Positions 15,972 through 23,683 of a stretch of DNA of 64,000 nt are shown here, piece by piece. The notes beneath the pieces are model-generated. The model was given only the letters and a program-made list of their open reading frames with translations, was not told the DNA's origin and made no database searches. The DNA is taken from assembly GCF_021044935.1 (NCBI RefSeq), contig NZ_JAJNMP010000002.1:62001-126000 (forward strand). The letters run 5' to 3'. How positions within the stretch are numbered: position 1 is the stretch's first letter; each line of letters begins with the position of its first letter. The position numbers and the translations under genes were made by a program. The DNA comes from Agromyces cavernae (GTDB lineage: Bacteria > Actinomycetota > Actinomycetes > Actinomycetales > Microbacteriaceae).

Positions 15972-17342
15972 GTGGTACAGCTCGCCGAGCCCGTCGTCTT
16001 CGCAGATCCCTCCGTGATCGCGGGTCTCGACTATTGGCGCACGCTGCCGATCAAGCAGCAGCCCACCTGGCCAGACCCCGAGGCCGCGCACGCGGCGTCC
16101 GCCGAGCTCGCCACCCTTCCGCCGCTCGTGTTCGCGGGCGAGGTCGACACCATGCGTTCACGACTCGCCGCGGCAGCGCGCGGTGAGGCGTTCCTGCTGC
16201 AGGGCGGCGACTGCGCCGAGACCTTCGCCGGCGCCACCGCCGACCAGATCCGCAACCGCGTGAAGACGGTGCTGCAGATGGCCGTCGTGCTCACCTACGG
16301 CGCCTCGATGCCCGTCGTGAAGATGGGCCGCATGGCGGGCCAGTTCGCGAAGCCCCGCTCGAGCGACACCGAGAAGCGCGGCGACGTGACGCTGCCGGCA
16401 TACCGCGGCGACATCGTCAACGGCTACGACTTCACCTCCGAGTCGCGCACGGCCGACCCGCAGCGACTGATCCGCGGCTACCACACGGCGGCGTCGACGC
16501 TGAACCTCATCCGCGCCTTCACGCAGGGCGGGTTCGCCGACCTGCGTCAGGTGCACTCGTGGAACCAGGGCTTCGCCCAGAACCCGGCGAACGCCCGCTA
16601 CGAATCGATGGCGCGCGAGATCGATCGCGCCGTCAAGTTCATGGACGCGTGCGGCGCCGATTTCGAGGCACTGAAGCACACCGAGTTCTACACGGGCCAC
16701 GAGGGCCTGCTCATGGACTACGAGCGTCCGATGACGCGCATCGACTCGCGCACCGGCACGCCCTACGTCACGTCGGGCCACTTCATCTGGATCGGCGAGC
16801 GCACGCGCGAACTCGACGGCGCCCACGTGGACTTCCTGTCGCGAGTGCGCAACCCGATCGGCGTGAAGCTCGGCCCGACGACGACGCCCGAGGTCATGCT
16901 CGAGCTCGTCGAGAAGCTCGACCCGTACCGCGAGCCGGGCCGCCTGACGTTCATCACCCGCATGGGCGCCGGCAAGATCCGTGAGGCGCTGCCCCCGCTG
17001 CTCGAGGTGATCAAGCGCAGCGACGCCGATCCGCTGTGGGTGACCGACCCCATGCACGGCAACGGCATCACGACCCCGAACGGCTACAAGACGCGGCGCT
17101 TCGACGACGTCGTCGACGAGGTGAAGGGCTTCTTCGAGGCGCACCGCGCCGCGGGCACGCACCCCGGCGGCATCCACGTCGAACTGACGGGCGACGACGT
17201 CACCGAGTGCCTCGGCGGCTCCGAGCAGATCGACGAAGAGACCCTGGCGACCCGCTATGAGTCGCTCTGCGACCCGCGCCTGAACCACATGCAGTCGCTC
17301 GAGCTCGCGTTCCTCGTCGCTGAAGAGCTCGCGGCACGCTGA
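15972..17342 (+). CDS. aroG: 3-deoxy-7-phosphoheptulonate synthase, class II (DAHP synthase)
   Basis: 456 residues from GTG 15972, opening the shikimate pathway by joining phosphoenolpyruvate and erythrose-4-phosphate. It is the plant-like class II type: LLQGGDCAETFAG, VKMGRMAGQFAKPRSS, HEGLLMDYERPMTR, FITRMGAGKIREALPPLL and VTDPMHGNGI are all present. The start is chosen because the family N-terminus (LAEPVVFADPSVIAGLDYWR) begins right there; the ribosome site is weak (AGGA). The 77-bp leader upstream shows a modest hairpin but no Trp- or Phe-rich leader peptide that would mark attenuation. A strong terminator follows, facing the convergent kinase gene. Confidence 0.96.
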   Translation: MVQLAEPVVFADPSVIAGLDYWRTLPIKQQPTWPDPEAAHAASAELATLPPLVFAGEVDTMRSRLAAAARGEAFLLQGGDCAETFAGATADQIRNRVKTVLQMAVVLTYGASMPVVKMGRMAGQFAKPRSSDTEKRGDVTLPAYRGDIVNGYDFTSESRTADPQRLIRGYHTAASTLNLIRAFTQGGFADLRQVHSWNQGFAQNPANARYESMAREIDRAVKFMDACGADFEALKHTEFYTGHEGLLMDYERPMTRIDSRTGTPYVTSGHFIWIGERTRELDGAHVDFLSRVRNPIGVKLGPTTTPEVMLELVEKLDPYREPGRLTFITRMGAGKIREALPPLLEVIKRSDADPLWVTDPMHGNGITTPNGYKTRRFDDVVDEVKGFFEAHRAAGTHPGGIHVELTGDDVTECLGGSEQIDEETLATRYESLCDPRLNHMQSLELAFLVAEELAAR

Positions 17343-17355
17343 GCAGACCGCCCTG

Positions 17356-17386
17356 CCGGGGCATCCGTGAGCGACGGATGCCCCGG
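17356..17386. terminator. Bidirectional hairpin terminator between aroG and the kinase gene
   Basis: A perfect 13-bp stem (CCGGGGCATCCGT at 17356-17368 with 17374-17386) and a 5-nt loop, located between convergent genes. Confidence 0.8.
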
Positions 17387-17438
17387 TGCCGGTCGATCTC
17401 GGAATCCGCCGCTGGTCGGCGCGCGTCGACTCGCAGCG

Positions 17439-19352
17439 CTACGGCTGGAAGTTGACGGTGACCTCTGAGCCGCGCTTGACCTTCTCGCCCGCGACCGGGC
17501 TCTGCGTGCCGGCCACGACGGCACCCTCGAGGAACGGCGGGACGTTCGAGACGACCGTGAAGCCGAGCTCCTCGAGTTGGGTGCGGGCCTGGGCGACCGT
17601 CTGCCCGGTCACGACGTTCGGGACCTCGACGAGGTCGGGACCCTTCGAGAGCGTGAGCACCACCGTGTCGCCCGGGCGCATCGGATCGCTCGTCCAGTCG
17701 GCGGTGACGACCACGTCGACCGGCACCTCGTCGTGGAAGACGGGATCGTTGTAGTCGACCTCGAGGCCGGCATCGGTGAGTCTCGCCTCGGCGTCGCCGC
17801 CAGGTAGCCCTTCGACCGGTGGCACCGGCCCGACCGAGACGACGAGCGTGATCGCGCCGCGTTCGGGGTAGGTCGCACCGAGCGCCGCACCGTCGGCGTC
17901 GAGCGCGGCGATCACGGATCCCGAGGCGACGTCGGCCGAGAACTGCTGTGTCGCCGCGTCGGCGACCGTGAACGCGGCGAGCGCCTCGCGCGCTTCGGCT
18001 TCGGGGGTGCCGACGACTACGGGGACGTCGAGGATCTGGGGCCCTTCGGAGACGTAGAGCGTGACGGTCGAGCCGCGCTGCGCCTGGCTGCCGCCGGGCG
18101 GGTCGGTGTCGGCCACCTGGCCTTCGGGGATCACCGGATCGGTGCGCGAGGAGGGCTCGACCACGAACCCGGCATCTTCGAGTGCCTTCGTCGCCACGTC
18201 TGGGGCGAGCGTCGACGTGTTCGGCACCGTGGCGAACGACCCCGGGCCGGCGCCGAAGTACCACCCGGTCCCCGCGGCCAGGCCGGTGAGCAGCAGCACG
18301 AGCGCGAACAGCCAGTATCCGCGGCGGCGGCGGCGGGCGGCGCTCGTCGAGAGCGCCTCGGTGTCGTCGACCCCGGATGCCTCGTGGGTGGCCGTCGCGA
18401 CGAGCGGGGCGCCGCCCAGCACATGGGTCTCGGCGGTCGCACCGGCGGTCATGGCGGCGACGTCGGGCAGCACCGCTGTGGCCTGGGTGGTGATCGGGAG
18501 GTGCGACGCCCGGATTCCGGGCTCGATCTCGCGCAGGCGATCCAGCATCTCGCGGGCGTCGCGGGGTCGCTCGTCGGGGTCGCGCGACGTCGCCCACGCG
18601 ACGAGTTCGTCGATCTCGGCGGGCACGGCCGGGTTCTTCGAGCTCGGCGCCGGCACGGAGTCGTTGGCGTGCTGGTAGGCGATCTGCATCGGCGCTTCGC
18701 CGACATACGGCTGTTCGCCCGTGAGCATCTCGTACATCATGATGCCGACCGCATATATGTCGCTGCGGGCATCGGCGATGCCGCGGGTGACGAGCTCGGG
18801 AGAGAGGTAGGCGATGGTGCCGAGCAGCGCCTGCCCGGTCGCGGTGTTGGCGCTCGCGGCGCGCGCGAGACCGAAGTCGCTGAGCTTGATGCGACCGTCG
18901 TCGGCGAGCAGCACGTTCTCGGGCTTGACGTCGCGGTGCACGATGCCGGCCTTGTGCGCGGCCGCGAGCCCCGAGAGCACGGCGTCCATGATGTCGACCG
19001 TCTGCTCTGCGGTGAGGCGCTTGTAGTCCTTCAGCAGGTCGCGCAGGGTGATGCCCGGCAGGTACTCCATGACGAGGTACGCCATGTCGGCGTCCTGGCC
19101 CTGGTCGAACACGTTCACGACATTGGGGTGGGCCAGGCGCGCGGCCGAGCGCGCCTCTTGCACGAACCGGGTCTTGAACGTGTTGTCGTCGGCGAGGTGG
19201 CCGTGCATGATCTTGAGCGCCACGCGGCGCTCGAGACGCAGGTCGGTCGCGAGGTACACCGTGGCCATGCCGCCGCGCGCGATCCGCGAGCGCACCTGAT
19301 AGCGGCCGTCGATCAGACGGCCGATCATCGGGTCGACGGGCGCGGTGGTCAC
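17439..19352 (-). CDS. pknL: Ser/Thr protein kinase with PASTA domains (PknL/PknB type)
   Basis: 637 residues from GTG 19352. The kinase domain occupies about residues 15-280: glycine loop ARGGMATVY, catalytic Lys 47 in VALKI, HRDVKPENVLL, SDFGLA and the activation-segment text GTIAYLSPE. A single membrane segment near residues 345-367 (GYWLFALVLLLTGLAAG) separates it from about four extracellular PASTA repeats, which bind peptidoglycan fragments or lipid II; the third repeat is degenerate. Position beside aroG and an Rv2175c homologue matches pknL of mycobacteria, which lacks PASTA repeats there. A TAGACT box 6 nt before the GTG suggests a leaderless mRNA. Confidence 0.93.
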   Translation of the reverse strand: MTTAPVDPMIGRLIDGRYQVRSRIARGGMATVYLATDLRLERRVALKIMHGHLADDNTFKTRFVQEARSAARLAHPNVVNVFDQGQDADMAYLVMEYLPGITLRDLLKDYKRLTAEQTVDIMDAVLSGLAAAHKAGIVHRDVKPENVLLADDGRIKLSDFGLARAASANTATGQALLGTIAYLSPELVTRGIADARSDIYAVGIMMYEMLTGEQPYVGEAPMQIAYQHANDSVPAPSSKNPAVPAEIDELVAWATSRDPDERPRDAREMLDRLREIEPGIRASHLPITTQATAVLPDVAAMTAGATAETHVLGGAPLVATATHEASGVDDTEALSTSAARRRRRGYWLFALVLLLTGLAAGTGWYFGAGPGSFATVPNTSTLAPDVATKALEDAGFVVEPSSRTDPVIPEGQVADTDPPGGSQAQRGSTVTLYVSEGPQILDVPVVVGTPEAEAREALAAFTVADAATQQFSADVASGSVIAALDADGAALGATYPERGAITLVVSVGPVPPVEGLPGGDAEARLTDAGLEVDYNDPVFHDEVPVDVVVTADWTSDPMRPGDTVVLTLSKGPDLVEVPNVVTGQTVAQARTQLEELGFTVVSNVPPFLEGAVVAGTQSPVAGEKVKRGSEVTVNFQP

Positions 19353-19358
19353 GCTCCG

Positions 19359-19364
19359 AGTCTA
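19359..19364 (-). promoter_or_regulatory. -10 box (TAGACT) for the PASTA kinase
   Basis: TAGACT on the minus strand ends 6 nt before the GTG at 19352, the same spacing as at several other genes here. Confidence 0.5.
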
Positions 19365-19432
19365 CGAAAGTCCATATGCCGGGGCCGTTGCAAACGCCGT
19401 CGCCATCCCGATCGCAATGCCATCGTGATGCG

Positions 19433-20650
19433 TCAGCCGAGCTCGGCGAGCCATGCCCGTGCCGAGACCTCCCACTTGGCGTAGTGGTCGGGATGCGCGC
19501 TCAGCTGCACGGCCTGGGCGGCCTCGGTGACGGTCATCGACTCCCAGCCCTCGACGTCGAGCAGTCCGCGCGTGCGTCCAGGATTCGGGTTGGCCTCGCC
19601 CCCGTAGAACGCCGTCGTCGCCCGCACGGGGTCGAGCACCTGATCGACGGTGCCCCAGCCCTCGCTCGGCCGCTGCTGGAAGAGGCCCTGCGAGTCGCGA
19701 TCGCCGCGATGGAGGTTTCTCAGGCTCGATTCCTGCGCGGCGGCGGCGAGCGCCACGACGATCCCCGCGTCGGGAACCCCGAGCCGCCGCCCGGTCTCGA
19801 CGATGATGACCGCGTTCGCGCGCATCTCGTCGGTGAGCGGCACCGTCACCGATGCCACGGGCAGGGCGGTCGCCGGCCGTGGGACGGTGAGCTCCTGGCC
19901 GGGTCGGATCGTGCCCGCGCCGTCGAGCCCGTTGGCGTCGATGAGCTGCGCGACCGAGAGGTCGTGGCGTTCGGCCAGGTCCCACACGGTGTCGCCCGCG
20001 ACGACGACGTGCGTGCCGCCTGCCGTGACCGCCGGCGATGGTGCGGCCGGCGGCGGCACCTCGACCGACGTCGCGACCTCCGTCGACGGAAGCACGATCG
20101 TCTCACCCGGGAAGATGAGCGACTGACGCCCCAGTCCATTTGCGCGCAGGACCAGGTCGAGGTCGAGTCCGTGCTGCTCGGCGATGCCGCTCACCGTGTC
20201 GCCCGCAACGACCGTGTGCTTCGCGATCTCGGCCGCCGGGCTCGGCGGCGGCGCGGCGTGCGATGTGGTGCCCGGCAGCGCGAGGCGCTGCCCGGGGAAG
20301 ATCAGGCTCGACCAGCTCAGTCCGTTCTGCGCGAGCACCTCGGCCGTCGAGAGCCCGTAGCGCTCGGCGATGCCGCTCACCGTGTCGCCGTCGGCGACCA
20401 CGATCTCGGCCGGCACCGCGGTCGCCGCGGCGCTCGAGGCCCGCTTCGCCGCACCGCTCTGCGCCTTGGCCTTCGGCTGGCGCTTCACCTGGTGCGGCGC
20501 GGCGTCGGCCGGCGCCGCGATGCCGAGCGTCACCGCGATCGTGCTCGCGATCGCGAGCGGCAGCGCGAGCGCGCCACGGATGCCGCGTGGTCGGCGTCGC
20601 TCGTCGTCGTGCGTCGTGCGGCCCCCGACGCCGTCGACGTGGTCGACCAT
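19433..20650 (-). CDS. Secreted LysM protein with transglycosylase-like C-terminal domain
   Basis: 405 residues from ATG 20650. A basic N-terminus and a hydrophobic stretch (LALPLAIASTIAVTLGIA, ending in PADAAP) form a signal peptide. Three LysM repeats follow, each with a GDTV core: ADGDTVSGIAERYGLS, VAGDTVSGIAEQHGLD and VAGDTVWDLAERHDLS; they should bind the glycan strands of peptidoglycan. The C-terminal domain contains ALAAAAQESSLRN and DSQGLFQQRPSEGWGT, the pattern of a transglycosylase-like fold in which the Glu of QES is the likely catalytic residue. It is probably a cell-wall hydrolase. It is separated from the kinase gene by 80 bp and divergent from the Rv2175c-like gene. Confidence 0.87.
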   Translation of the reverse strand: MVDHVDGVGGRTTHDDERRRPRGIRGALALPLAIASTIAVTLGIAAPADAAPHQVKRQPKAKAQSGAAKRASSAAATAVPAEIVVADGDTVSGIAERYGLSTAEVLAQNGLSWSSLIFPGQRLALPGTTSHAAPPPSPAAEIAKHTVVAGDTVSGIAEQHGLDLDLVLRANGLGRQSLIFPGETIVLPSTEVATSVEVPPPAAPSPAVTAGGTHVVVAGDTVWDLAERHDLSVAQLIDANGLDGAGTIRPGQELTVPRPATALPVASVTVPLTDEMRANAVIIVETGRRLGVPDAGIVVALAAAAQESSLRNLHRGDRDSQGLFQQRPSEGWGTVDQVLDPVRATTAFYGGEANPNPGRTRGLLDVEGWESMTVTEAAQAVQLSAHPDHYAKWEVSARAWLAELG

Positions 20651-20794
20651 GGTTCCCCCTTCACCGATGCGCACATCGGCCCCTCGCGTCACGGTCGCAC
20701 AGCGGGTGGGGCGAGTCAAACTCCCGCGCGGGGGAGCGGCGACTCGGCGGTCGAGTGCTTTCGTCGCGGCATCCGACATGGCAATCTTGGTTTC

Positions 20795-21133
20795 GTGACC
20801 GATGCCGCCGAGACCACCTGGCTGACTGTTCCCGACCTCGTCGAGCTGACGGGCGAGAGCCCCAGCCGCATCCGCCGCCTCATCGACGATCGACACCTGC
20901 TCGCCGCCCGCGTCGACGGCGTGCTGAAGGTGCCGTCGGTGTTCCTGCGTGATGACGCGCCGGTGCCCGAGCTCCACGGCACCGCGATCGTCCTCGCCGA
21001 TGCGGGATTCAGCGACGCCGAGGCGCTCGACTGGCTGCTCGCCGAGGAAGACAGCCTGGGCACCACGCCGATCGCCGCGCTGCGGGCCGGACGCAAGTCC
21101 GAGGTGCGTCGGGTGGCGCAGGCGCTCGCCTGA
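20795..21133 (+). CDS. Rv2175c-family DNA-binding protein
   Basis: 112 residues from GTG 20795. It matches the Rv2175c group: an N-terminal winged helix-turn-helix (WLTVPDLVELTGESPSRIRR) and a short C-terminal domain ending in GRKSEVRRVAQALA. In M. tuberculosis Rv2175c is phosphorylated by PknL, which blocks DNA binding. Here the gene lies about 1.4 kb from the pknL-type kinase, with the LysM gene between them, so the kinase-substrate pair is probably kept. The target DNA is unknown. Its N-terminal acceptor Thr in the mycobacterial protein may correspond to one of the Thr residues in TDAAETTW. Confidence 0.88.
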   Translation: MTDAAETTWLTVPDLVELTGESPSRIRRLIDDRHLLAARVDGVLKVPSVFLRDDAPVPELHGTAIVLADAGFSDAEALDWLLAEEDSLGTTPIAALRAGRKSEVRRVAQALA

Positions 21134-21174
21134 CCCCGTAACGAGTCGACGTCCGACCGAGCCTCGGGTTCGGG

Positions 21175-21190
21175 GCCGCGCCTTCGCGGC
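21175..21190. terminator. Weak hairpin between convergent Rv2175c-like and prenyl synthase genes
   Basis: GCCGCG at 21175-21180 pairs with CGCGGC at 21185-21190 around a 4-nt loop. The stem is only 6 bp and its right arm reaches to the stop of the convergent gene at 21191, so its role is uncertain. Confidence 0.35.
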
Positions 21191-22303
21191 TCAGTGGGCG
21201 CGCCGAGTGACCGTCTTTGCGAGCTCGCCGAGCTCTTCACGCGCAGCGCGGCTGAGCGGCGCATCTTCGAGCGCGGTCGTCGCGTGCGACACGTTGTCGG
21301 CGATCATGCGCTCGACCTCGTCGACCGCTCCGCACTCGGTGATGGTGCGCTGCAGCATGTTGACCTGCTCGGCGGTGAGCTCGGCGTCTCCGAGCAGTTC
21401 GTCGAGCAGACGGCGCTGCCCCGGTGCGAGTCGCTCGCGGGCGATGGCGACGAGCATCGTGCGCTTGCCCTCGCGAAGGTCGTCGCCGCTCGGCTTGCCG
21501 GTGACCTCTGGGTCGCCGAACACGCCGAGCAGGTCATCGCGCAGCTGGTAGGCGATGCCGAGGGGGAGCCCGAAGTCACGGAGCGCCTCGAGTTGGCCCG
21601 ACGAGGCGCCGGCGATGGCCGCGCCGATGAGCAGCGGTGCCTCGATGCTGTACTTCGCCGACTTGAACGTGATGACGCGTTCGGCGCGCAGCCGCTGCTC
21701 GTCGTCGGGCTTCGTGAGCCAGGCGCGCTCTTCGAGGATGTCGAGGTACTGGCCGGCCGTCACCTCGGTGCGCATGCGCGTGTACTCCCTGCGGGCGGCT
21801 CGAGCGGCACGGCGATCGGCGAGCGGGTCGAGCCCCTCGTCGAGCAGTTCGTCGCTCCACCCGAGCAGCAGGTCGCCGAGCAGGATCGCGGAATCGGTGC
21901 CGAACTCGGCCGCGTCGCCGGCCCAGCCGTTCTCGGCATGCAGTCCCTCGAACAGGCGGTGCGCCGACGGCGCCCCCCGGCGGGTGTCGGAACGGTCGAT
22001 GATGTCGTCGTGCACGAGCGCCGCGGCGTGGAAGAGCTCGAGGGCGGCGGCGGCCGAGACGACCGGGTAGCGATCGTGTCCGCCGTCGGGCTCGAACGGG
22101 TCGAAGGCCTGCCCGCGCACGCCCTCCCATCCCCAATAGCAGAACAGCGCCCGAAAGCGCTTGCCACCGCTGAGAAAGCGCCGTGAGAACCCGTCGAGCG
22201 GGTCGAGGTCGGGGCTGATCGAGCGGAGAATGGAGGTACGTTCGGCGAGGAACTCCTCGATGCGTTCGTGCACCAGATCGACCAGACGGGAACCATGAGC
22301 CAC
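21191..22303 (-). CDS. idsA: Polyprenyl (geranylgeranyl-type) diphosphate synthase
   Basis: 370 residues from GTG 22303. This trans-prenyltransferase elongates allylic diphosphates with isopentenyl diphosphate. The first Asp-rich motif is LVHDDIIDRSDTRRG; the second is QLRDDLLGVFGDP, in which the last Asp of DDxxD is Gly, as often seen in actinobacterial IdsA proteins. Lys-rich contacts are present in SGGKRFRALFCYW. The product length cannot be read with confidence: the residues before the first motif (LELFHAAAL) would allow C20 or somewhat longer chains. Mycobacterial idsA2 (Rv2173) occupies the same place relative to pknL. A -10 box 6 nt before the start suggests a leaderless mRNA. Confidence 0.92.
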   Translation of the reverse strand: MAHGSRLVDLVHERIEEFLAERTSILRSISPDLDPLDGFSRRFLSGGKRFRALFCYWGWEGVRGQAFDPFEPDGGHDRYPVVSAAAALELFHAAALVHDDIIDRSDTRRGAPSAHRLFEGLHAENGWAGDAAEFGTDSAILLGDLLLGWSDELLDEGLDPLADRRAARAARREYTRMRTEVTAGQYLDILEERAWLTKPDDEQRLRAERVITFKSAKYSIEAPLLIGAAIAGASSGQLEALRDFGLPLGIAYQLRDDLLGVFGDPEVTGKPSGDDLREGKRTMLVAIARERLAPGQRRLLDELLGDAELTAEQVNMLQRTITECGAVDEVERMIADNVSHATTALEDAPLSRAAREELGELAKTVTRRAH

Positions 22304-22309
22304 CCGCCT

Positions 22310-22315
22310 AGCCTA
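22310..22315 (-). promoter_or_regulatory. -10 box (TAGGCT) for the prenyl synthase
   Basis: TAGGCT on the minus strand ends 6 nt before GTG 22303. A divergent -10 (22333-22338) lies 17 bp away. Confidence 0.55.
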
Positions 22316-22332
22316 CCGAGGCGAGGCAGGGC

Positions 22333-22338
22333 TAGAAT
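22333..22338 (+). promoter_or_regulatory. -10 box (TAGAAT) for the DUF3040 gene
   Basis: TAGAAT is close to the consensus TATAAT. It leaves a leader of about 33 nt that ends in a GAGGGGA ribosome site before the ATG at 22378. Confidence 0.55.
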
Positions 22339-22377
22339 GGACTCGGATGCGTCGATCCCGAGCCTGAGGGGAATGAG

Positions 22378-22758
22378 ATGCCGCTTTCAGAGCAGGAGCA
22401 ACGTCTTCTCGAGGAGATGGAGCGCAACCTCTATCGCAACGATGCCGACTTCGTGCATGCGGTCGGTGGAGTACGTGGTCGCCGACCCAACTACCGCGCG
22501 ATCGTCCTCGGCGTGCTGCTCGCCGTCGCGGGCGTCGGCGCCCTCATCGCGGGTGTCGCGCTGCAGCTCCTCATCGTCGGCATCGTCGGTTTCGCGCTCA
22601 TGTTCGCCGGCGTGCTCATCGCCATCACCCCCGGGAAGACCGGAGCGGCCGCTCCGGCGCCGACCGAGGCGGCGCAGCAGGGCAAGCGACGCTCGGGCGG
22701 CGGATTCATGGACCGCATGAACGATCGCTGGGATCGCCGTCAGGAGGGCCACGACTAG
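22378..22758 (+). CDS. DUF3040 membrane protein
   Basis: 126 residues from ATG 22378. It opens with PLSEQEQRLLEEMERNLY, the hallmark of DUF3040, an actinobacterial family found upstream of mraZ. Two adjacent hydrophobic segments at about residues 40-80 (VLGVLLAVAGVGALIAGVAL and a second one) form a helical hairpin in the membrane; both ends are probably cytoplasmic. The C-terminal tail is basic and polar. Function unknown. The location next to the division cluster is conserved (compare Rv2169c in M. tuberculosis), which suggests a cell-envelope role, but this is inference from context only. Confidence 0.9.
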   Translation: MPLSEQEQRLLEEMERNLYRNDADFVHAVGGVRGRRPNYRAIVLGVLLAVAGVGALIAGVALQLLIVGIVGFALMFAGVLIAITPGKTGAAAPAPTEAAQQGKRRSGGGFMDRMNDRWDRRQEGHD

Positions 22759-22780
22759 GTCCTCCACCTCGCAGCAGCTG

Positions 22781-22808
22781 AACGGGTCGATCGGATGATC
22801 GGCCCGTT
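22781..22808 (+). terminator. Hairpin terminator after the DUF3040 gene
   Basis: A 12-bp stem (22781-22792 with 22797-22808, one G-T pair) around the loop GGAT, followed by TTCTCGTT. It lies 23 nt after the stop codon and separates this gene from the dcw operon. Confidence 0.65.
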
Positions 22809-22860
22809 TCTCGTTCCCTCCACTTCGCACCACCCCACTCCTCCACTTCGCGCCACATGA

Positions 22861-22886
22861 GCGGGTCGATCGCCGGATCGGCCCGT
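22861..22886 (+). terminator. Second, related hairpin (duplicated unit)
   Basis: An 11-bp stem (22861-22871 with 22876-22886, two G-T pairs) around a GCCG loop. It shares GGGTCGATC and GATCGGCCCGT with the first hairpin, so the two arose by duplication. Confidence 0.55.
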
Positions 22887-23017
22887 TCCGTCGTGTCGAC
22901 CCGCAGGATTCCGCGTCGGGATGGCGGGGGCCGGGGCATCCGCGAGGGATTCCGTTGCGCCCGATCACGCTCTCGCCGTATTCCCAGCGAATTCCCTCCA
23001 CTCCGCTCCACTCGATG

Positions 23018-23032
23018 AATCCGCCGGATTCT
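23018..23032. repeat. 15-bp palindrome
   Basis: GAATCCG and CGGATTC flank a central C, a perfect 7-bp dyad placed 45 bp upstream of the mraZ promoter -35. It could be an operator for an unknown regulator. Confidence 0.4.
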
Positions 23033-23076
23033 CGGGGATTCTGTACCGCACCTCCAACGAAAACGAGCGAATGTCG

Positions 23077-23110
23077 TTGAAGAGTGGATGGGAGTGGAGT
23101 AAAGTGGGGC
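23077..23110 (+). promoter_or_regulatory. mraZ promoter overlapped by three MraZ-type boxes
   Basis: A -35 like TTGAAG (23077-23082), a 17-bp spacer and a -10 like TAAAGT (23100-23105). Three boxes with AGTGG at the same place in consecutive decamers (23081-23090, 23091-23100, 23101-23110) fill the spacer and the -10. MraZ is known in other bacteria to repress its own operon by binding repeats spaced 10 bp apart. Confidence 0.75.
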
Positions 23111-23147
23111 CCACCTGGATCCTGGCCGGAGGAAGGGGGGTGGTGCG

Positions 23148-23579
23148 GTGTTCCTCGGGACGTACGAGCCGAAGCTCGATGAGAAGGGCCGCGTCATTCT
23201 TCCGGCGAAGTTCCGGGACGAGCTCTCGAACGGACTCGTGCTCACGCGGGGGCAGGAGCGCTGCCTCTACGTGTTCAGCGCACGTGAGTTCGAGAGCATG
23301 AGCGACAAGATCCGCCAAGCCCCGGTGACGAGCAAGCAGGCGCGCGACTACATGCGCGTCTTCCTCTCGGGGGCGTCCGCGGAGACCCCCGACAAGCAGC
23401 ATCGGGTCACCATCCCAGCCAATCTCCGCGGTTACGCGGGGCTCGACCGGGACCTCACGGTCATCGGGGCCGGCAGCCGGGTGGAGATCTGGGATGCGGC
23501 GGCGTGGCAGAGCTACCTCGCCGAGCAGGAGGCGGCCTTCGCGGAAACGGCGGAGGAGGTGATCCCCGGACTCTTCTGA
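23148..23579 (+). CDS. mraZ: Transcriptional regulator MraZ
   Basis: 143 residues from GTG 23148, the first gene of the division and cell-wall cluster. It has two AbrB-like swapped-hairpin repeats: [20 protein letters not shown] in the first half and [20 protein letters not shown] in the second, each with the conserved D-x-K/Q-x-R core. MraZ forms a ring that binds repeated GTGG-like boxes upstream of its own gene and controls mraZ-rsmH and division genes in the organisms tested. A good ribosome region (GGAGGAAGGGGG) lies upstream. The operator boxes in the preceding promoter support self-control. Confidence 0.96.
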   Translation: MFLGTYEPKLDEKGRVILPAKFRDELSNGLVLTRGQERCLYVFSAREFESMSDKIRQAPVTSKQARDYMRVFLSGASAETPDKQHRVTIPANLRGYAGLDRDLTVIGAGSRVEIWDAAAWQSYLAEQEAAFAETAEEVIPGLF

Positions 23580-23683
23580 TCCTCGGGCCCCGACTCCCAG
23601 CCGGCCGGGCCTGGTGCACTTCCCCGCATCAGGACGAACGGATGGGGATCGGGACCCGAGGCCCACGAAGACAAGGCGGAACC

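Larger units (their letters stand above)
22761..22890. repeat. Imperfect tandem duplication of a box-plus-hairpin unit
   Basis: Copy 1 starts CCTCCACCTCGC at 22761 and copy 2 CTCCACTTCGC at 22841; each is followed after 10-20 nt by the hairpin with GGGTCGATC and GATCGGCCCGT. The intervening 22818-22837 carries another CTCCACTTCG and a CACCACCCCA. Confidence 0.6.
22759..23147. other. 389-bp non-coding control region upstream of mraZ
   Basis: No gene is visible. The region holds, from left to right: a duplicated unit (22761-22808 and 22841-22886), each copy with a CTCCAC box and a hairpin; a further CTCCAC/CACCAC stretch at 22818-22837; two CTCCAC boxes 10 bp apart at 22996-23015; a 15-bp palindrome at 23018-23032; and three GTGG boxes 10 bp apart inside a promoter at 23077-23110. 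Each is listed separately. Confidence 0.7.
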
